Source of the DNA: Ruminococcus sp.
GTDB taxonomy: Bacteria > Bacillota > Clostridia > Oscillospirales > Acutalibacteraceae
Direction: 5' to 3'
DNA: 64,000 nt
Assembly: GCA_017457955.1 (NCBI GenBank)
Contig: JAFTGL010000014.1
Coordinates: forward strand, 31,822-95,821
Shown: piece by piece, positions 38,491-47,549 of the stretch
Layout of the letters: every line of letters begins with the position of its first letter
How positions within the stretch are numbered: the first letter of the stretch is position 1
The notes under the pieces: model-generated
What the model was told of the DNA's origin: nothing
The model's input: only the letters and a program-made list of their open reading frames with translations
Database searches by the model: none
Made by a program: the position numbers and the translations under genes

Positions 38491-38508
38491 TACATTAAGG
38501 GGGATTCT

Positions 38509-38943
38509 ATGAGTAACAGCAAAGAAAACATCACGCCCGAAGCGGCGGAAAACAACGACCTCAAACTCGAGGTCAGCGTCAGACCGATCGCTCCGCGCAA
38601 CAATCTGGTAGGCTTCGCCACCGTCACCATCAACGACAGCTTTGCCGTCGAAAACATCCGCGTCTGCAAGGGTGAAAAGGGATTGTACGTCAATATGCCG
38701 TCCCAGCAGGACAGTCAGGGAAACTGGCGCGACGTGTTCAAGCCCATCACCGCGGAATCGCGCAAGCTGCTCATTTCGGCAATCCTCAACGGCTATACCG
38801 CCGCGATCGATAAGATGCGCGAGACGGTAGACGCGACGAAGGAGGCGGATAAGCCTTCTCTGACCGGCGCTCTTAAAGATAACGCCGGTAAGGTCAAAAG
38901 TCAGCCAAAGAAAACTGCCGGCAAGAGTGAGCAGAGTCTTTGA
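38509..38943 (+). CDS. SpoVG-family protein with element tail
   Basis: 144 aa with AAGGGGG upstream. Residues 25-100 match SpoVG (VSVRPIAPRNNLVGFATVTI, FAVENIRVCKGEKGLYVNMP). SpoVG proteins bind nucleic acid and act as global regulators; element copies are widespread. Beyond the SpoVG domain it carries an extra C-terminal tail, KPSLTGALKDNAGK...SEQSL, matching that of unrelated proteins here. It overlaps the methyltransferase gene by one base. Confidence 0.8.
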   Translation: MSNSKENITPEAAENNDLKLEVSVRPIAPRNNLVGFATVTINDSFAVENIRVCKGEKGLYVNMPSQQDSQGNWRDVFKPITAESRKLLISAILNGYTAAIDKMRETVDATKEADKPSLTGALKDNAGKVKSQPKKTAGKSEQSL

Positions 38944-39500
38944 TGGCTGAAAGCAAAAAGTACAATATCATCTATGCCGATCCGCCGTGGCGGTATGAAC
39001 AGAGAAACATACCCGGCGGCGCCGAGCACCACTATCCGACGATGACGCTGGACGAGATCTGCAAGCTTCCTGTCGCGGAGCTTGCAGATAAGGACTGCGC
39101 TTTATTTTTGTGGACGACCTTTCCGAAGCTCAAAGAAGCGTTTCAGGTCATGGAGGCATGGGGCTTCAAGTATCGCACCCTTGCCTTCCTGTGGCTCAAA
39201 CAGAACCGTAAGGCGGATTCGTGGTTTTACGGGATGGGGTTCTGGACGCGGTCGAACGCCGAGGTATGCTTGCTCGCGATCAAGGGACGCCCGAAGCGCA
39301 AATGTGCCGGTATCCATCAGTTTGTGATCTCCCATATCGAACAGCACAGCAAAAAGCCCGATGTGGTACGGGATAATATCGTCATGCTGATGGGTGATCT
39401 GCCGCGTGTGGAGCTGTTTGCAAGACAAAAGACGCCCGGCTGGGACGTTTGGGGCAACGAGGTCGATTGCGACCTTGTTATGCCGGAAAGGAGTGCGTGA
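38943..39500 (+). CDS. MT-A70 family adenine methyltransferase
   Basis: 185 aa from ATG 38943. The catalytic DPPW is intact at 13-16 (YADPPWRYEQ), followed by YPTMTLDEICKLPV, FLWTTFPKLKEAF, TLAFLWLKQNRK and the C-terminal GWDVWGNEVD, all typical of MT-A70 DNA N6-adenine methyltransferases of phages and ICEs. A probable role is methylating element DNA to evade host or recipient restriction. No cognate nuclease lies beside it, so it is an orphan methylase. Confidence 0.85.
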   Translation: MAESKKYNIIYADPPWRYEQRNIPGGAEHHYPTMTLDEICKLPVAELADKDCALFLWTTFPKLKEAFQVMEAWGFKYRTLAFLWLKQNRKADSWFYGMGFWTRSNAEVCLLAIKGRPKRKCAGIHQFVISHIEQHSKKPDVVRDNIVMLMGDLPRVELFARQKTPGWDVWGNEVDCDLVMPERSA

Positions 39501-39501
39501 T

Positions 39502-40236
39502 ATGGAGTTCAGAGAAGCGTTACAACAGCTCAGAGAGCGGCTTGACGACAGTTTGATACATCACGCCAAGTTGACGCAGCGTGACGACATCGGTGAACTC
39601 TATAAGCTGCAAGCCTATTCAGAGACACATTATTACATGAAGGCTGTACATGATTATACCGCAAGTGAGGTCGAAGCGCTGTTACAGTTTGTTGATCCGC
39701 TGGAAGTTGCCTATTGGTGCCGTGAAGAAAACACACATCAAGTGGGACTGCCTATCTGTGATCTGCTCAAAGAGATCCATGCCGACGAACGATTTGAAAA
39801 AATCGAGCCTGACTTGTCATTGGAAACAAAGACAAGCAGATTGATCGAGAGGTTTGAACTAAATCTATATCGCTACATGGGGAATGTACGCGAGTTGAGT
39901 GATACAGAGATCACAAGGCAAGCTGAAAAAATCGCGGCAACGATGGCGGCGTACAGATATACGGTCGATGAACTTGTGCGGGATAATCTCGATGAAGGAG
40001 TGATCGATCATCTGCTTGCATTTGAAGATCCTCTCAAATATCTTGCCGACCGCTGGCCGGAGTGTTCTCAGTACGGCGTAGATGTGTTTGAGAATATCGA
40101 ATATGATCTTATCAATAAGGATGACCGGCAGATCGGTTCTATACATGATCGACTGAAAGACGCTCAACGCAAGGCGGCAGAACAGCCTAAGTCAACACGC
40201 GGGGATACGGCGCGCAGGGATAAGGAATCGAGGTGA
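39502..40236 (+). CDS. Element protein of unknown function with shared tail
   Basis: 244 aa from ATG 39502, after AAGGAG. Mostly helical and acidic. Features: YSETHYYMKAVHDYTASEVE, LQFVDPLEVAYWCREE, DELVRDNLDEGVIDHLLAFE. The two similar halves (each with FVDPLE or FEDPLK) suggest an internal duplication. It ends with a divergent version of the shared tail, GSIHDRLKDAQRKA. I do not recognise a family with confidence. Confidence 0.6.
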   Translation: MEFREALQQLRERLDDSLIHHAKLTQRDDIGELYKLQAYSETHYYMKAVHDYTASEVEALLQFVDPLEVAYWCREENTHQVGLPICDLLKEIHADERFEKIEPDLSLETKTSRLIERFELNLYRYMGNVRELSDTEITRQAEKIAATMAAYRYTVDELVRDNLDEGVIDHLLAFEDPLKYLADRWPECSQYGVDVFENIEYDLINKDDRQIGSIHDRLKDAQRKAAEQPKSTRGDTARRDKESR

Positions 40237-40240
40237 TAGA

Positions 40241-40654
40241 TTGGCTTATGTTCCCGTACCAAAGGATCTCACAAAGGTCAAGACAAAGGTTGCTTTTAAC
40301 CTGACAAAGCGGCAGCTTATCTGTTTTTCTCTCGGGGGTGTGATCGGGATACCGACATATTTTCTGACGAGGGGAGCTATCGGCAATACGCCGGCGCTTC
40401 TGTTGATGATGGCGCTGATGGCTCCGTTCTTCTTGTTTGCTATGTATGAGAAGGACGGACAGCCTGCCGAAAAGCTGTTGAAGAACCGACTCCGCTTTAT
40501 GCTCTGGCCTAAGGAGAGACCGTACAAAACACAGAATATTTATCGTTCAGATAAGGGGGATTCGTTTATTGGCAAAAACCAAGCGGCAGTCAGATCAGGA
40601 AAGAAGATTGCAGCAAAACATCAAGCAGCAAAAAAAGCTCCGCGCCGAGGTTAA
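40241..40654 (+). CDS. prgI: PrgI family, VirB3-like protein
   Basis: 137 aa from TTG 40241 (MAYVPVPKDLTKVKTKVAFN, then LTKRQLICF). Two hydrophobic helices follow (GGVIGIPTYFLTRG, ALLLMMALMAPFFLFAMYEK). PrgI proteins fill the VirB3 position next to VirB4 in Gram-positive type IV systems. The basic C-terminal 28 residues overlap the start of virB4 by 86 nt in another frame, a long overlap. Confidence 0.85.
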   Translation: MAYVPVPKDLTKVKTKVAFNLTKRQLICFSLGGVIGIPTYFLTRGAIGNTPALLLMMALMAPFFLFAMYEKDGQPAEKLLKNRLRFMLWPKERPYKTQNIYRSDKGDSFIGKNQAAVRSGKKIAAKHQAAKKAPRRG

Positions 40655-43058
40655 GTCAAAGCAGAATAACGCTGCAAGGGGCAGCGTCAAGGGTAAGCCG
40701 TCCAAGAAAAAGGACGGCTTTTTTGCTAAGGTTTTCGGAACGGCGCCGCAGAGCGTACAACAGAGTATTCCATACATCAACATGTACCGTGACGGTATCT
40801 GCCGCGTGAGCGAGCGGGAGTACAACAAAACGATACAGTTTTTCGATATAAACTATCAGCTTGCGCAGGCTGACGATCAGGCGCTCATATTTGAGAATTA
40901 CTGCGATTTTCTCAATTACTTTGATTCGTCTATCTCTGTGCAGCTCACGCTGGTCAATCAGCGTACCAATATCCGCGACTTTCAAAAGAGTATTCAGATC
41001 CCGTTGGTTGGTGATGAACACGACGACACCCGCAAGGAGTACAACGGTATGCTGCAAGGTCAGCTCAGAAAGGGCAACAACGGTATTACCAAGTGTAAGT
41101 ATCTGACCTTTGGCATTGAGGCTGACGACCTTCGCACCGCAAAGCTGAGGCTCGAAAGGATCGAAACGGATATTATTATGAACTTCAAGAAGTTCGGCGT
41201 ACAGGCGCAGTCGCTCGACGGCAAGGAGCGTCTCAGCTTGCTTCACCGCCAGCTTCACCCCGACGGTCAGGAAAAGCTCAAATTTGACTGGAAGGATCTT
41301 GCTAATACCGGTCTGTCTACAAAGGACTTCATTGCGCCTTCCGGCTTCTCGCTTGCGAAGGACGGCAGGAGCTTTCGCGTCGGCGGATACTACGGCGCGG
41401 TCTCGTTCCTTCAAATTCTCGCGCCCGAGCTGTCCGATCAGCTCCTTGCGGACTTCTTGCAGCTCAACGACACAATCAGCGTCAATATTCATATCAAGTC
41501 CATCAATCAGGCGGAGGCGATCAAGAATATCAAGCGCAAGATGTCCGACTTGCAGAAGATGAAGATTGAGGAACAGAAGAAGGCTGTCCGCGCCGGTTAC
41601 GACATGGATATTATTCCTTCCGATCTCGCTACCTACGGCGACGAGGCAAAGAATCTGTTGGAGGATCTGCAAAGCCGTAACGAGAGAATGTTCCTGATCA
41701 CCTTTATCATTGAAAATTTTGCCGAGAAGCAAAAGAAGCTCAATAATGATATTTTTTCCGCTTCGGGTATTGCGCAAAAACATAACTGCGCTTTGAAGCG
41801 GCTCGACTATCAGCAGGAGCAGGGCTTTATGTCCTCTCTGGCGCTTGGCGTCAATCAGCTCGAGGTCGAGCGCGGTATGACAACCAGCAGCACGGCAATC
41901 TTTGTGCCGTTCCTTACCTGCGAGCTTTTCCAGGAGGGTGAGGCGCTGTATTACGGCCTTAACGCGATCTCCAACAACATGATCATGGCAAACAGAAAGT
42001 ATCTGAAAAATCCCAACGGTCTTTTCCTTGGAACACCCGGCAGCGGTAAGTCATTCGCCGCTAAGCGTGAAATGCTCAATGTGTTTCTGCTCACGCAGGA
42101 TGACATCATTATCGCCGATCCCGAGAATGAGTACGGACCGCTGGTTAAACGCTTCGGACGTCAGGGGCAGGTCATCGACATATCGCAGAACTCTACCAAC
42201 TACATCAATCCGATGGATATTAACCTCGATTATTCCGACGACGAGAACCCGATCAATCTGAAAAGCGACTTTCTCCTGTCGCTATGTGATCTGATCGTCG
42301 GCGGCAAGGACGGTCTGTCTCCGATTGAAAAGACGATTATCGACCGCTGTACGAGGCTTGTCTACCGCGAGTATCTGCAAAATCCCTGTCCCGAGAATAT
42401 GCCGATCCTCGGCGACCTGTATGACCTTCTGAGAGCGCAGCCGGAACCCGAGGCGCAGAGAGTAGCGACCGCTATGGAAATCTACGTCAACGGTTCTCTG
42501 AACGTGTTTAATCATCAGAGTAATGTTGATTTGAACAGTCACCGCGTAATTTGCTTCCAGTTAAAGTCGCTCGGCAAGGCGCTCAAAGAAATGGGATTGC
42601 TAATCATGCAGGACGCCGTGTGGAACCGCGTAACCGTCAACAGAGCAAAACATAAGACGACATGGTTCTATATCGACGAATTCCATCTGCTGCTCAAAGG
42701 ACAGACCGGCGCTTTCTCGGTCGAGATCTGGAAACGCTTTCGTAAGTGGGGCGGTATTCCGTCCGGCCTGACGCAGAACGTCAAGGATCTGCTCGCGTCG
42801 CGTGAGATAGAGAACATCTTTGAGAACTCCGACTTTATCTATATGCTCAATCAGGCGCAGAGTGACCGTACTATCCTTGCAAAGCAGCTCGGTATCTCTC
42901 AGCACCAGCTTTCTCATGTCACACAGTCCGGCCCGGGCGAAGGTCTCTTATTCTTCGGCAATGTCATCATTCCGTTTGTCGATCACTTCCCGAAGGATAC
43001 GACCTTATATCAGATCATGACCACTCGTCCCGACGAGGTTAAGGATGAAGCCGCATAA
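40569..43058 (+). CDS. virB4: VirB4-like type IV secretion ATPase
   Basis: 829 aa from TTG 40569. A basic N-terminus (KTKRQSDQERRLQQNIKQQK) leads to the VirB4/TraE region, then Walker A LGTPGSGKSFAAKRE near 487 and Walker B TWFYIDEFHLLL near 697, followed by QNVKDLLASREIENIFENSD. It powers assembly and transport of the conjugation channel at the membrane. Length and motifs are normal for the family. Confidence 0.92.
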   Translation: MAKTKRQSDQERRLQQNIKQQKKLRAEVKSKQNNAARGSVKGKPSKKKDGFFAKVFGTAPQSVQQSIPYINMYRDGICRVSEREYNKTIQFFDINYQLAQADDQALIFENYCDFLNYFDSSISVQLTLVNQRTNIRDFQKSIQIPLVGDEHDDTRKEYNGMLQGQLRKGNNGITKCKYLTFGIEADDLRTAKLRLERIETDIIMNFKKFGVQAQSLDGKERLSLLHRQLHPDGQEKLKFDWKDLANTGLSTKDFIAPSGFSLAKDGRSFRVGGYYGAVSFLQILAPELSDQLLADFLQLNDTISVNIHIKSINQAEAIKNIKRKMSDLQKMKIEEQKKAVRAGYDMDIIPSDLATYGDEAKNLLEDLQSRNERMFLITFIIENFAEKQKKLNNDIFSASGIAQKHNCALKRLDYQQEQGFMSSLALGVNQLEVERGMTTSSTAIFVPFLTCELFQEGEALYYGLNAISNNMIMANRKYLKNPNGLFLGTPGSGKSFAAKREMLNVFLLTQDDIIIADPENEYGPLVKRFGRQGQVIDISQNSTNYINPMDINLDYSDDENPINLKSDFLLSLCDLIVGGKDGLSPIEKTIIDRCTRLVYREYLQNPCPENMPILGDLYDLLRAQPEPEAQRVATAMEIYVNGSLNVFNHQSNVDLNSHRVICFQLKSLGKALKEMGLLIMQDAVWNRVTVNRAKHKTTWFYIDEFHLLLKGQTGAFSVEIWKRFRKWGGIPSGLTQNVKDLLASREIENIFENSDFIYMLNQAQSDRTILAKQLGISQHQLSHVTQSGPGEGLLFFGNVIIPFVDHFPKDTTLYQIMTTRPDEVKDEAA

Positions 43059-43080
43059 GAAGCGTAGGGGGTGGAAGAAT

Positions 43081-45612
43081 ATGCCGAGAGAAAGAGAAGA
43101 TATACGGGCACAGCCGAGGGAGCGGACGTCAGATAAACCGATCAGCAATCCGACAGTGGATCGCCTGTCAGCGGCGTCGCGTACATCTGAAGGATCGACG
43201 CGACGACCGCAAACGATTGTTGACAAAGGCTTCGGCGATCACAGCAGCGAGGCGTCCGTTGACAGTACATCGTCAAGTACGGATAACGCGAGAGATACAC
43301 ACGACTTTTCGCAGACGAGCGCTCGACACACTATGTCGCAGGAGAGCCGCGGCGCGGCGGCGTATGGTAACTATTCTTCTTCGCGTGAGGGTTCGGCCGC
43401 CCGTCAGGATGACGCTCAGCCGCGACATCACGTTCAGAGTGATAAAAACCGCTATCATCAACGGTTCAGAGAGGCGGCGCGGGCAGAGGAAAACAATACC
43501 CGTACCTCAAAGCTGAATTTTGCCGACGATGATCTGTCCCGAGAGGACGCGGTTAACCGAAAACTCGAAAGAGCGCAGGCGCGGGCGGAGCGTTTTGAAA
43601 AGCGTACACACAAAGCGGAACGCAAGCTGCCTTCCCGACGCCGACTTCGTGTCGATGTATCTACCGATCCTGCTACCGGTAAATCCAAACAGCGGTTGAG
43701 ATTTGAAAAGGAGATCAAGGATCAATCGGCCGCTCTCAACGGACCGGCGGCGCTAAAGCCGATCAAAGCCGTGGCAGGTATGGCAGGCGGTATGATCCAT
43801 AATCAGATCTACCGCAACGAACAGGAGAACGTCGGTATTCAGGCGGCACACCGCGCCGAGCTTGTCGGCGAAGCCGGTCTCCGTTATGCTAACCGCGCCC
43901 GAAAGCTGGCACCGTATAACAAGGTGAAACGGTTGCAGGGCAAAACCATCAACGCGCAGGCAAAGGCGGCGTATCAAAAGGCGTTAGCGGATAATCCTGC
44001 TTTGAAAAAGAAAGGTCTTGCGAAGCTCGCCTACAAGAAGCGCCTGAAACGTAAGTACGCGAAAGCGGCGCACGACGCATACAAGAAAGGCAAACAAGCT
44101 AAGGACACCGCCGTCACAACGGAGAAGATCGCAAAGAAGGTCGTGCAGGCAATCAAGAATCACCCGATAGCTTGTCTCGTGATCGGATTGCTTCTTTTTC
44201 TGATTATCTTTATCGCTTCGGCGTTTTCTTCCTGCGCCAGTATTGGAGCGGGAACCGGCGGTATTGTATCCGCGTCGTCCTATCAAGCGGACGACTATAC
44301 CATATCTCAGGCGGAACTCACCTATACCGAGTGGGAGACTGATCTGCAAATGGAGATCGACGATATTGAAAACACCCATCCCGGGTATGACGAATATCAC
44401 TATCAGATCGACGCGATAGAGCATGATCCTTATGTCTTGATGGGCTATCTGACCGCTGTGTACGGAGAGTTTGACAGCGCTACCGCTGAGACCGCTATGC
44501 GCGGGCTATTCAACAGTCAATATAATTTGTCTGTCACAGAAGAAGTGCAGCGCAAAACGCGGACTGAATCGCGCACCGATCCAACGACGCACCGTCAATC
44601 GGCAACTGAGGTTGAGTATGAATATAAGATCCTCAATGTCAAGCTGACTACAACGCCGCTTGAAAGGGTCGTCGCCTCTCGCATGAACGCCGAGCAAAAG
44701 GAGATATGTGAGCTGTTGATGACAACAAAGGGCTGTCGCCAGTATGTCGGCAATGTATTCGGAGATACCAACTGGATACCGTATGTCACAAGCTATTACG
44801 GCTACCGCGTTCACCCGATCAGTGGGGATAAGAACTATCATACCGGTGTTGACATCGGTATGGCTCAGGGTACGGAGATACGAGCCGGTCACGACGGAAC
44901 TGTTACGATTGCCGGTGAGAACGGCGGCTACGGCTTATGCGTAGAGCTGTCCGGCAAAACGCCCGAGGGTAAGAACCTTGTCACAAAGTACGGTCATTGT
45001 TCGCAGATACTTGTATCGGTCGGTGATACGGTCAGCGCAGGTGATGTGATCGCAAAGGTCGGCAGTACAGGTGATTCGACCGGTCCGCACCTTCATTTTG
45101 AAGTGTTGGTTGACGGAGATTACCTTAATCCGCTGTTTTTTGCCGAGACCGGCGACGAGACCGAGCGGCACTTGCCGACAGGAACAGGGCGCAGCGGCAG
45201 CTATACCAATTACAGCGTACCGCCCTCGGCACTATCCGACGCAAGGTTTAAAGCAATCCTGACAGAAGCGGAAAAGTATCTCGGTTACCCGTATGTATGG
45301 GGTGGATCGAGTCCGGAAGAATCGTTTGACTGTTCGGGTTTTGTCTCGTGGGTCATCAATCACAGCGGTTGGGACGTCGGACGACAGGGCGTTTTAGGTT
45401 TGGAAGATTTCTGTACGACTATTGCGCCTTCTGAGGCAAAGCCCGGCGATCTGATCTTCTTTGAGCGAACCTATGACGTTGTGGGCGCAAGCCATGTTGG
45501 GATCTATGTCGGTGACGGCATGATGATCCATTGCGGCGATCCCATATCCTATACAAGTATCAATACAAGTTATTGGCAGGAACACTTTTTACATTTCGGC
45601 AGACTGCCGTAA
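43081..45612 (+). CDS. Transfer peptidoglycan hydrolase, M23 plus NlpC/P60
   Basis: 843 aa from ATG 43081, after AGGGGGTGG; an upstream ATG at 43045 lies inside virB4. The N-terminal third is long, disordered and charged (arginine- and serine-rich). A membrane helix follows (ACLVIGLLLFLIIFIASAF). Extracellular part: an M23-like domain (HTGVDIGMAQGTEI ... GPHLHFEVLVDG) with its zinc-binding histidines, then NlpC/P60 (FDCSGFVSWV with the catalytic Cys, ASHVGIYVGDG with His). It opens the cell wall for the channel, in place of VirB1. Confidence 0.9.
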   Translation: MPREREDIRAQPRERTSDKPISNPTVDRLSAASRTSEGSTRRPQTIVDKGFGDHSSEASVDSTSSSTDNARDTHDFSQTSARHTMSQESRGAAAYGNYSSSREGSAARQDDAQPRHHVQSDKNRYHQRFREAARAEENNTRTSKLNFADDDLSREDAVNRKLERAQARAERFEKRTHKAERKLPSRRRLRVDVSTDPATGKSKQRLRFEKEIKDQSAALNGPAALKPIKAVAGMAGGMIHNQIYRNEQENVGIQAAHRAELVGEAGLRYANRARKLAPYNKVKRLQGKTINAQAKAAYQKALADNPALKKKGLAKLAYKKRLKRKYAKAAHDAYKKGKQAKDTAVTTEKIAKKVVQAIKNHPIACLVIGLLLFLIIFIASAFSSCASIGAGTGGIVSASSYQADDYTISQAELTYTEWETDLQMEIDDIENTHPGYDEYHYQIDAIEHDPYVLMGYLTAVYGEFDSATAETAMRGLFNSQYNLSVTEEVQRKTRTESRTDPTTHRQSATEVEYEYKILNVKLTTTPLERVVASRMNAEQKEICELLMTTKGCRQYVGNVFGDTNWIPYVTSYYGYRVHPISGDKNYHTGVDIGMAQGTEIRAGHDGTVTIAGENGGYGLCVELSGKTPEGKNLVTKYGHCSQILVSVGDTVSAGDVIAKVGSTGDSTGPHLHFEVLVDGDYLNPLFFAETGDETERHLPTGTGRSGSYTNYSVPPSALSDARFKAILTEAEKYLGYPYVWGGSSPEESFDCSGFVSWVINHSGWDVGRQGVLGLEDFCTTIAPSEAKPGDLIFFERTYDVVGASHVGIYVGDGMMIHCGDPISYTSINTSYWQEHFLHFGRLP

Positions 45613-45634
45613 ATCTATATATCGGAGGTATTAT

Positions 45635-45856
45635 TTGAATCCAAAAATTGAAAAGCTCAATAGAGATATTGAGAAAACAGAAACCAAAATTGCCGAGCTG
45701 CAAGATAAGCTCCGCGAGTATAAGAAGCAAAAGACTGACCTCGAAAACAGCGAGCTCATTGCTTTCTGCCGTGACAATCATTTGACGCCGGCTGAACTTG
45801 CGGAGTTTTTACAGAAACGAAATGCAAAAGAAACGGAGGATGATCATGAGAATTAA
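45635..45856 (+). CDS. DUF4315 family coiled-coil protein
   Basis: 73 aa from TTG 45635, after GGAGG. Almost wholly coiled coil (IEKLNRDIEKTETKIAELQD), then ENSELIAFCRDNHLTPAELA. Always found between the hydrolase and the DUF4366 gene in Tn1549-type elements. Exact role unknown. It overlaps the next gene by 11 nt. Confidence 0.8.
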   Translation: MNPKIEKLNRDIEKTETKIAELQDKLREYKKQKTDLENSELIAFCRDNHLTPAELAEFLQKRNAKETEDDHEN

Positions 45857-46634
45857 GCGAATTGCCGCTTTGACGGCGCTGTTCATGTTGATGGCGGTCT
45901 TTACTTTCTCGCTATCGGTATTCGCCGAGCCCGTAGACACGACGACCGCACCGGCGGCGCCGACTGCACCTGTGGCGGAGACGACAGCTCCTGCGCCTGC
46001 GCCGACAGCCGCACCGACTATTCCGGCTCCGACGTTATCACCGAACGCCTTAACACCCAACGGGCAGGCTTCGGTACTCAACTACTATCAGAGCGACAGT
46101 GACGACAAAGAGTTTTACACGATCACTACACCGGCGGGCAACGTCTTTTATCTGGTCGTGGACGGAGCGCGTGGCTCTGAAAACGTCTACTTTCTCAATG
46201 CCGTGACAGAATCCGATTTGATGGCACTCGCGGCTGAGAACGATAGGATCACGATCAGCTCGATTCCTTCCTCTCAGTCCTGTATCTGTTCGGATAAATG
46301 TACGGACGGCCATGTGAATGAGGATTGCCCGGTATGCAAAACCGATATAAGCAAATGCTCGGGTAAATCTTCATCAACCGCTGATGAAGTGAATCCGAGC
46401 GGAAAGGCTGAGAAGGGCGGAGATAATAACATGATGATATATATTGTAATCGGCGCGGCGTTCGTGCTTGTCGCCGGTATCGGTATTTACATGAAGATCA
46501 TCAAGCCGAAGAAGCAGGGATCTGCATTTGACGACGAGGAAGAAGCCGAGGGCTACGGCGAGGACTACAGTGACGGTGAGCACTACGGCAGTCCCGAATA
46601 TCTGCCCGAGGATGATACCGACGGCGACGAGTGA
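45846..46634 (+). CDS. DUF4366/CD1107-like surface protein of the transfer system
   Basis: 262 aa from ATG 45846 with GGAGG. Signal peptide ending at VFAEP, a Pro/Ala/Thr-rich stretch (TAPAAPTAPVAETTAPAPAP), the conserved NVFYLVVDGARGSENVYFLN, a Cys cluster (SCICSDKCTDGHVNEDCPVC), a membrane helix near 205 and a very acidic cytoplasmic tail (DDEEEAEGYGEDYSDGEHYG). It is part of the extracellular face of the conjugation machine. Confidence 0.85.
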   Translation: MRIKRIAALTALFMLMAVFTFSLSVFAEPVDTTTAPAAPTAPVAETTAPAPAPTAAPTIPAPTLSPNALTPNGQASVLNYYQSDSDDKEFYTITTPAGNVFYLVVDGARGSENVYFLNAVTESDLMALAAENDRITISSIPSSQSCICSDKCTDGHVNEDCPVCKTDISKCSGKSSSTADEVNPSGKAEKGGDNNMMIYIVIGAAFVLVAGIGIYMKIIKPKKQGSAFDDEEEAEGYGEDYSDGEHYGSPEYLPEDDTDGDE

Positions 46635-46678
46635 CGCCGTAAGGAAACAGCAAGATAAGGTTTATATAGATCGCGGAC

Positions 46679-46704
46679 GCGGAGACTATGGGGGTAGTCT
46701 CCGC
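46679..46704 (+). promoter_or_regulatory. Strong hairpin in the gap before 46730
   Basis: A perfect 10-bp stem GCGGAGACTA/TAGTCTCCGC with a TGGGGG loop, 45 nt after the DUF4366 stop. There is no T-run, so it may be an RNA processing or stabilising element rather than a terminator. Confidence 0.5.
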
Positions 46705-46729
46705 GCCCACACTTTAGGAGGTTCATTTT

Positions 46730-47212
46730 TTGATCAAACACATTATGCCGTTAACCGGCTATATTCATCTGTACCGCTCTCTGCTTCGTTTCTATGATAT
46801 GCCGGAGAACGAGGTCAAGGAAATGCTTTACGCGCTGAATACAGCAAATCTCGACTGTTTCGGCTACTATCACCCGGATATAGCGATCATCGAGAGCGGA
46901 CCGGCGACATTTGCTTATCGGTTGGAGAGGTCGCACGACCGCCCCTATCGTACAGAGGTTCAGCTATACAAGGCGCTTGAAGCGTTACAGCACCATGTTG
47001 AAACGCCGCTGATGACCTGCTATCAGCGCGAGGCGTTGCAGAAGCTCCGCTGTATCATGTCGAATCTCGAATATCGCTTTTTCAAGAGCTACGGGATCGA
47101 GATTTTTGACAACCGTACCGTTTACAGTGAGTGCGCCTTCCGTCTGATTCCGAAGAAGGACGAGCCGAGCGTTCCGATCATGTGTGAATGGCTCAATCTG
47201 CCGTCAGCGTAA
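46730..47212 (+). CDS. Element protein of unknown function
   Basis: 160 aa from TTG 46730 with AGGAGG. Features: YDMPENEVKEMLYALNTANL and ETPLMTCYQREALQKLRCIM. No motif points to a function, and the shared tail is absent. It separates the channel genes from the nucleotide cassette. Confidence 0.5.
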   Translation: MIKHIMPLTGYIHLYRSLLRFYDMPENEVKEMLYALNTANLDCFGYYHPDIAIIESGPATFAYRLERSHDRPYRTEVQLYKALEALQHHVETPLMTCYQREALQKLRCIMSNLEYRFFKSYGIEIFDNRTVYSECAFRLIPKKDEPSVPIMCEWLNLPSA

Positions 47213-47225
47213 GGGAACGGTCGGT

Positions 47226-47549
47226 ATGACAACCAAAGATTTAGAAGCTGTATTTGAGGAACAGGTGCAGCGCTGTCGTAAGGTGCTTTTACAAAAGGGC
47301 AAGGAATATACGCCCGATGAAGCGGATCGCTTTTCATCGTTCAAGACTGCCGCGGTCTTACAGCACACCTCTCAGGAAAATGCTCTGCTGGGTATGCTCT
47401 CAAAGCATATTGTATCTCTGTACGATATGAGCTTTGTCGGAACTGATCATTACGATATGGCGGTATGGGACGAGAAGATCACGGACGCGCTCAATTACCT
47501 GTTCATTTTAGCAGCTATTTTGAAGGAGGAAAAATCATCAGAAACATAG
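47226..47549 (+). CDS. DUF1599-like (nucleotide modification associated) protein
   Basis: 107 aa from ATG 47226. The pattern GKEYTPDEADRFSSFKTAAV, LLGMLSKHIVSLYDM and EKITDALNYLFILAAIL matches the small DUF1599 family found in phages near nucleotide and base-modification genes. It is coupled to the ThyX-like gene. Direct activity unknown; an all-alpha NTP-pyrophosphatase-like fold is possible. Confidence 0.6.
   Translation: MTTKDLEAVFEEQVQRCRKVLLQKGKEYTPDEADRFSSFKTAAVLQHTSQENALLGMLSKHIVSLYDMSFVGTDHYDMAVWDEKITDALNYLFILAAILKEEKSSET

Noticed and set aside
38943-39500. Restriction-modification system
   Set aside because: The MT-A70 methylase has no nuclease or specificity gene in the surrounding genes; it is treated as an orphan methylase.
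40656-41783. A 375-codon minus-strand frame within virB4
   Set aside because: Antisense to a strongly conserved VirB4 region, with no ribosome site.
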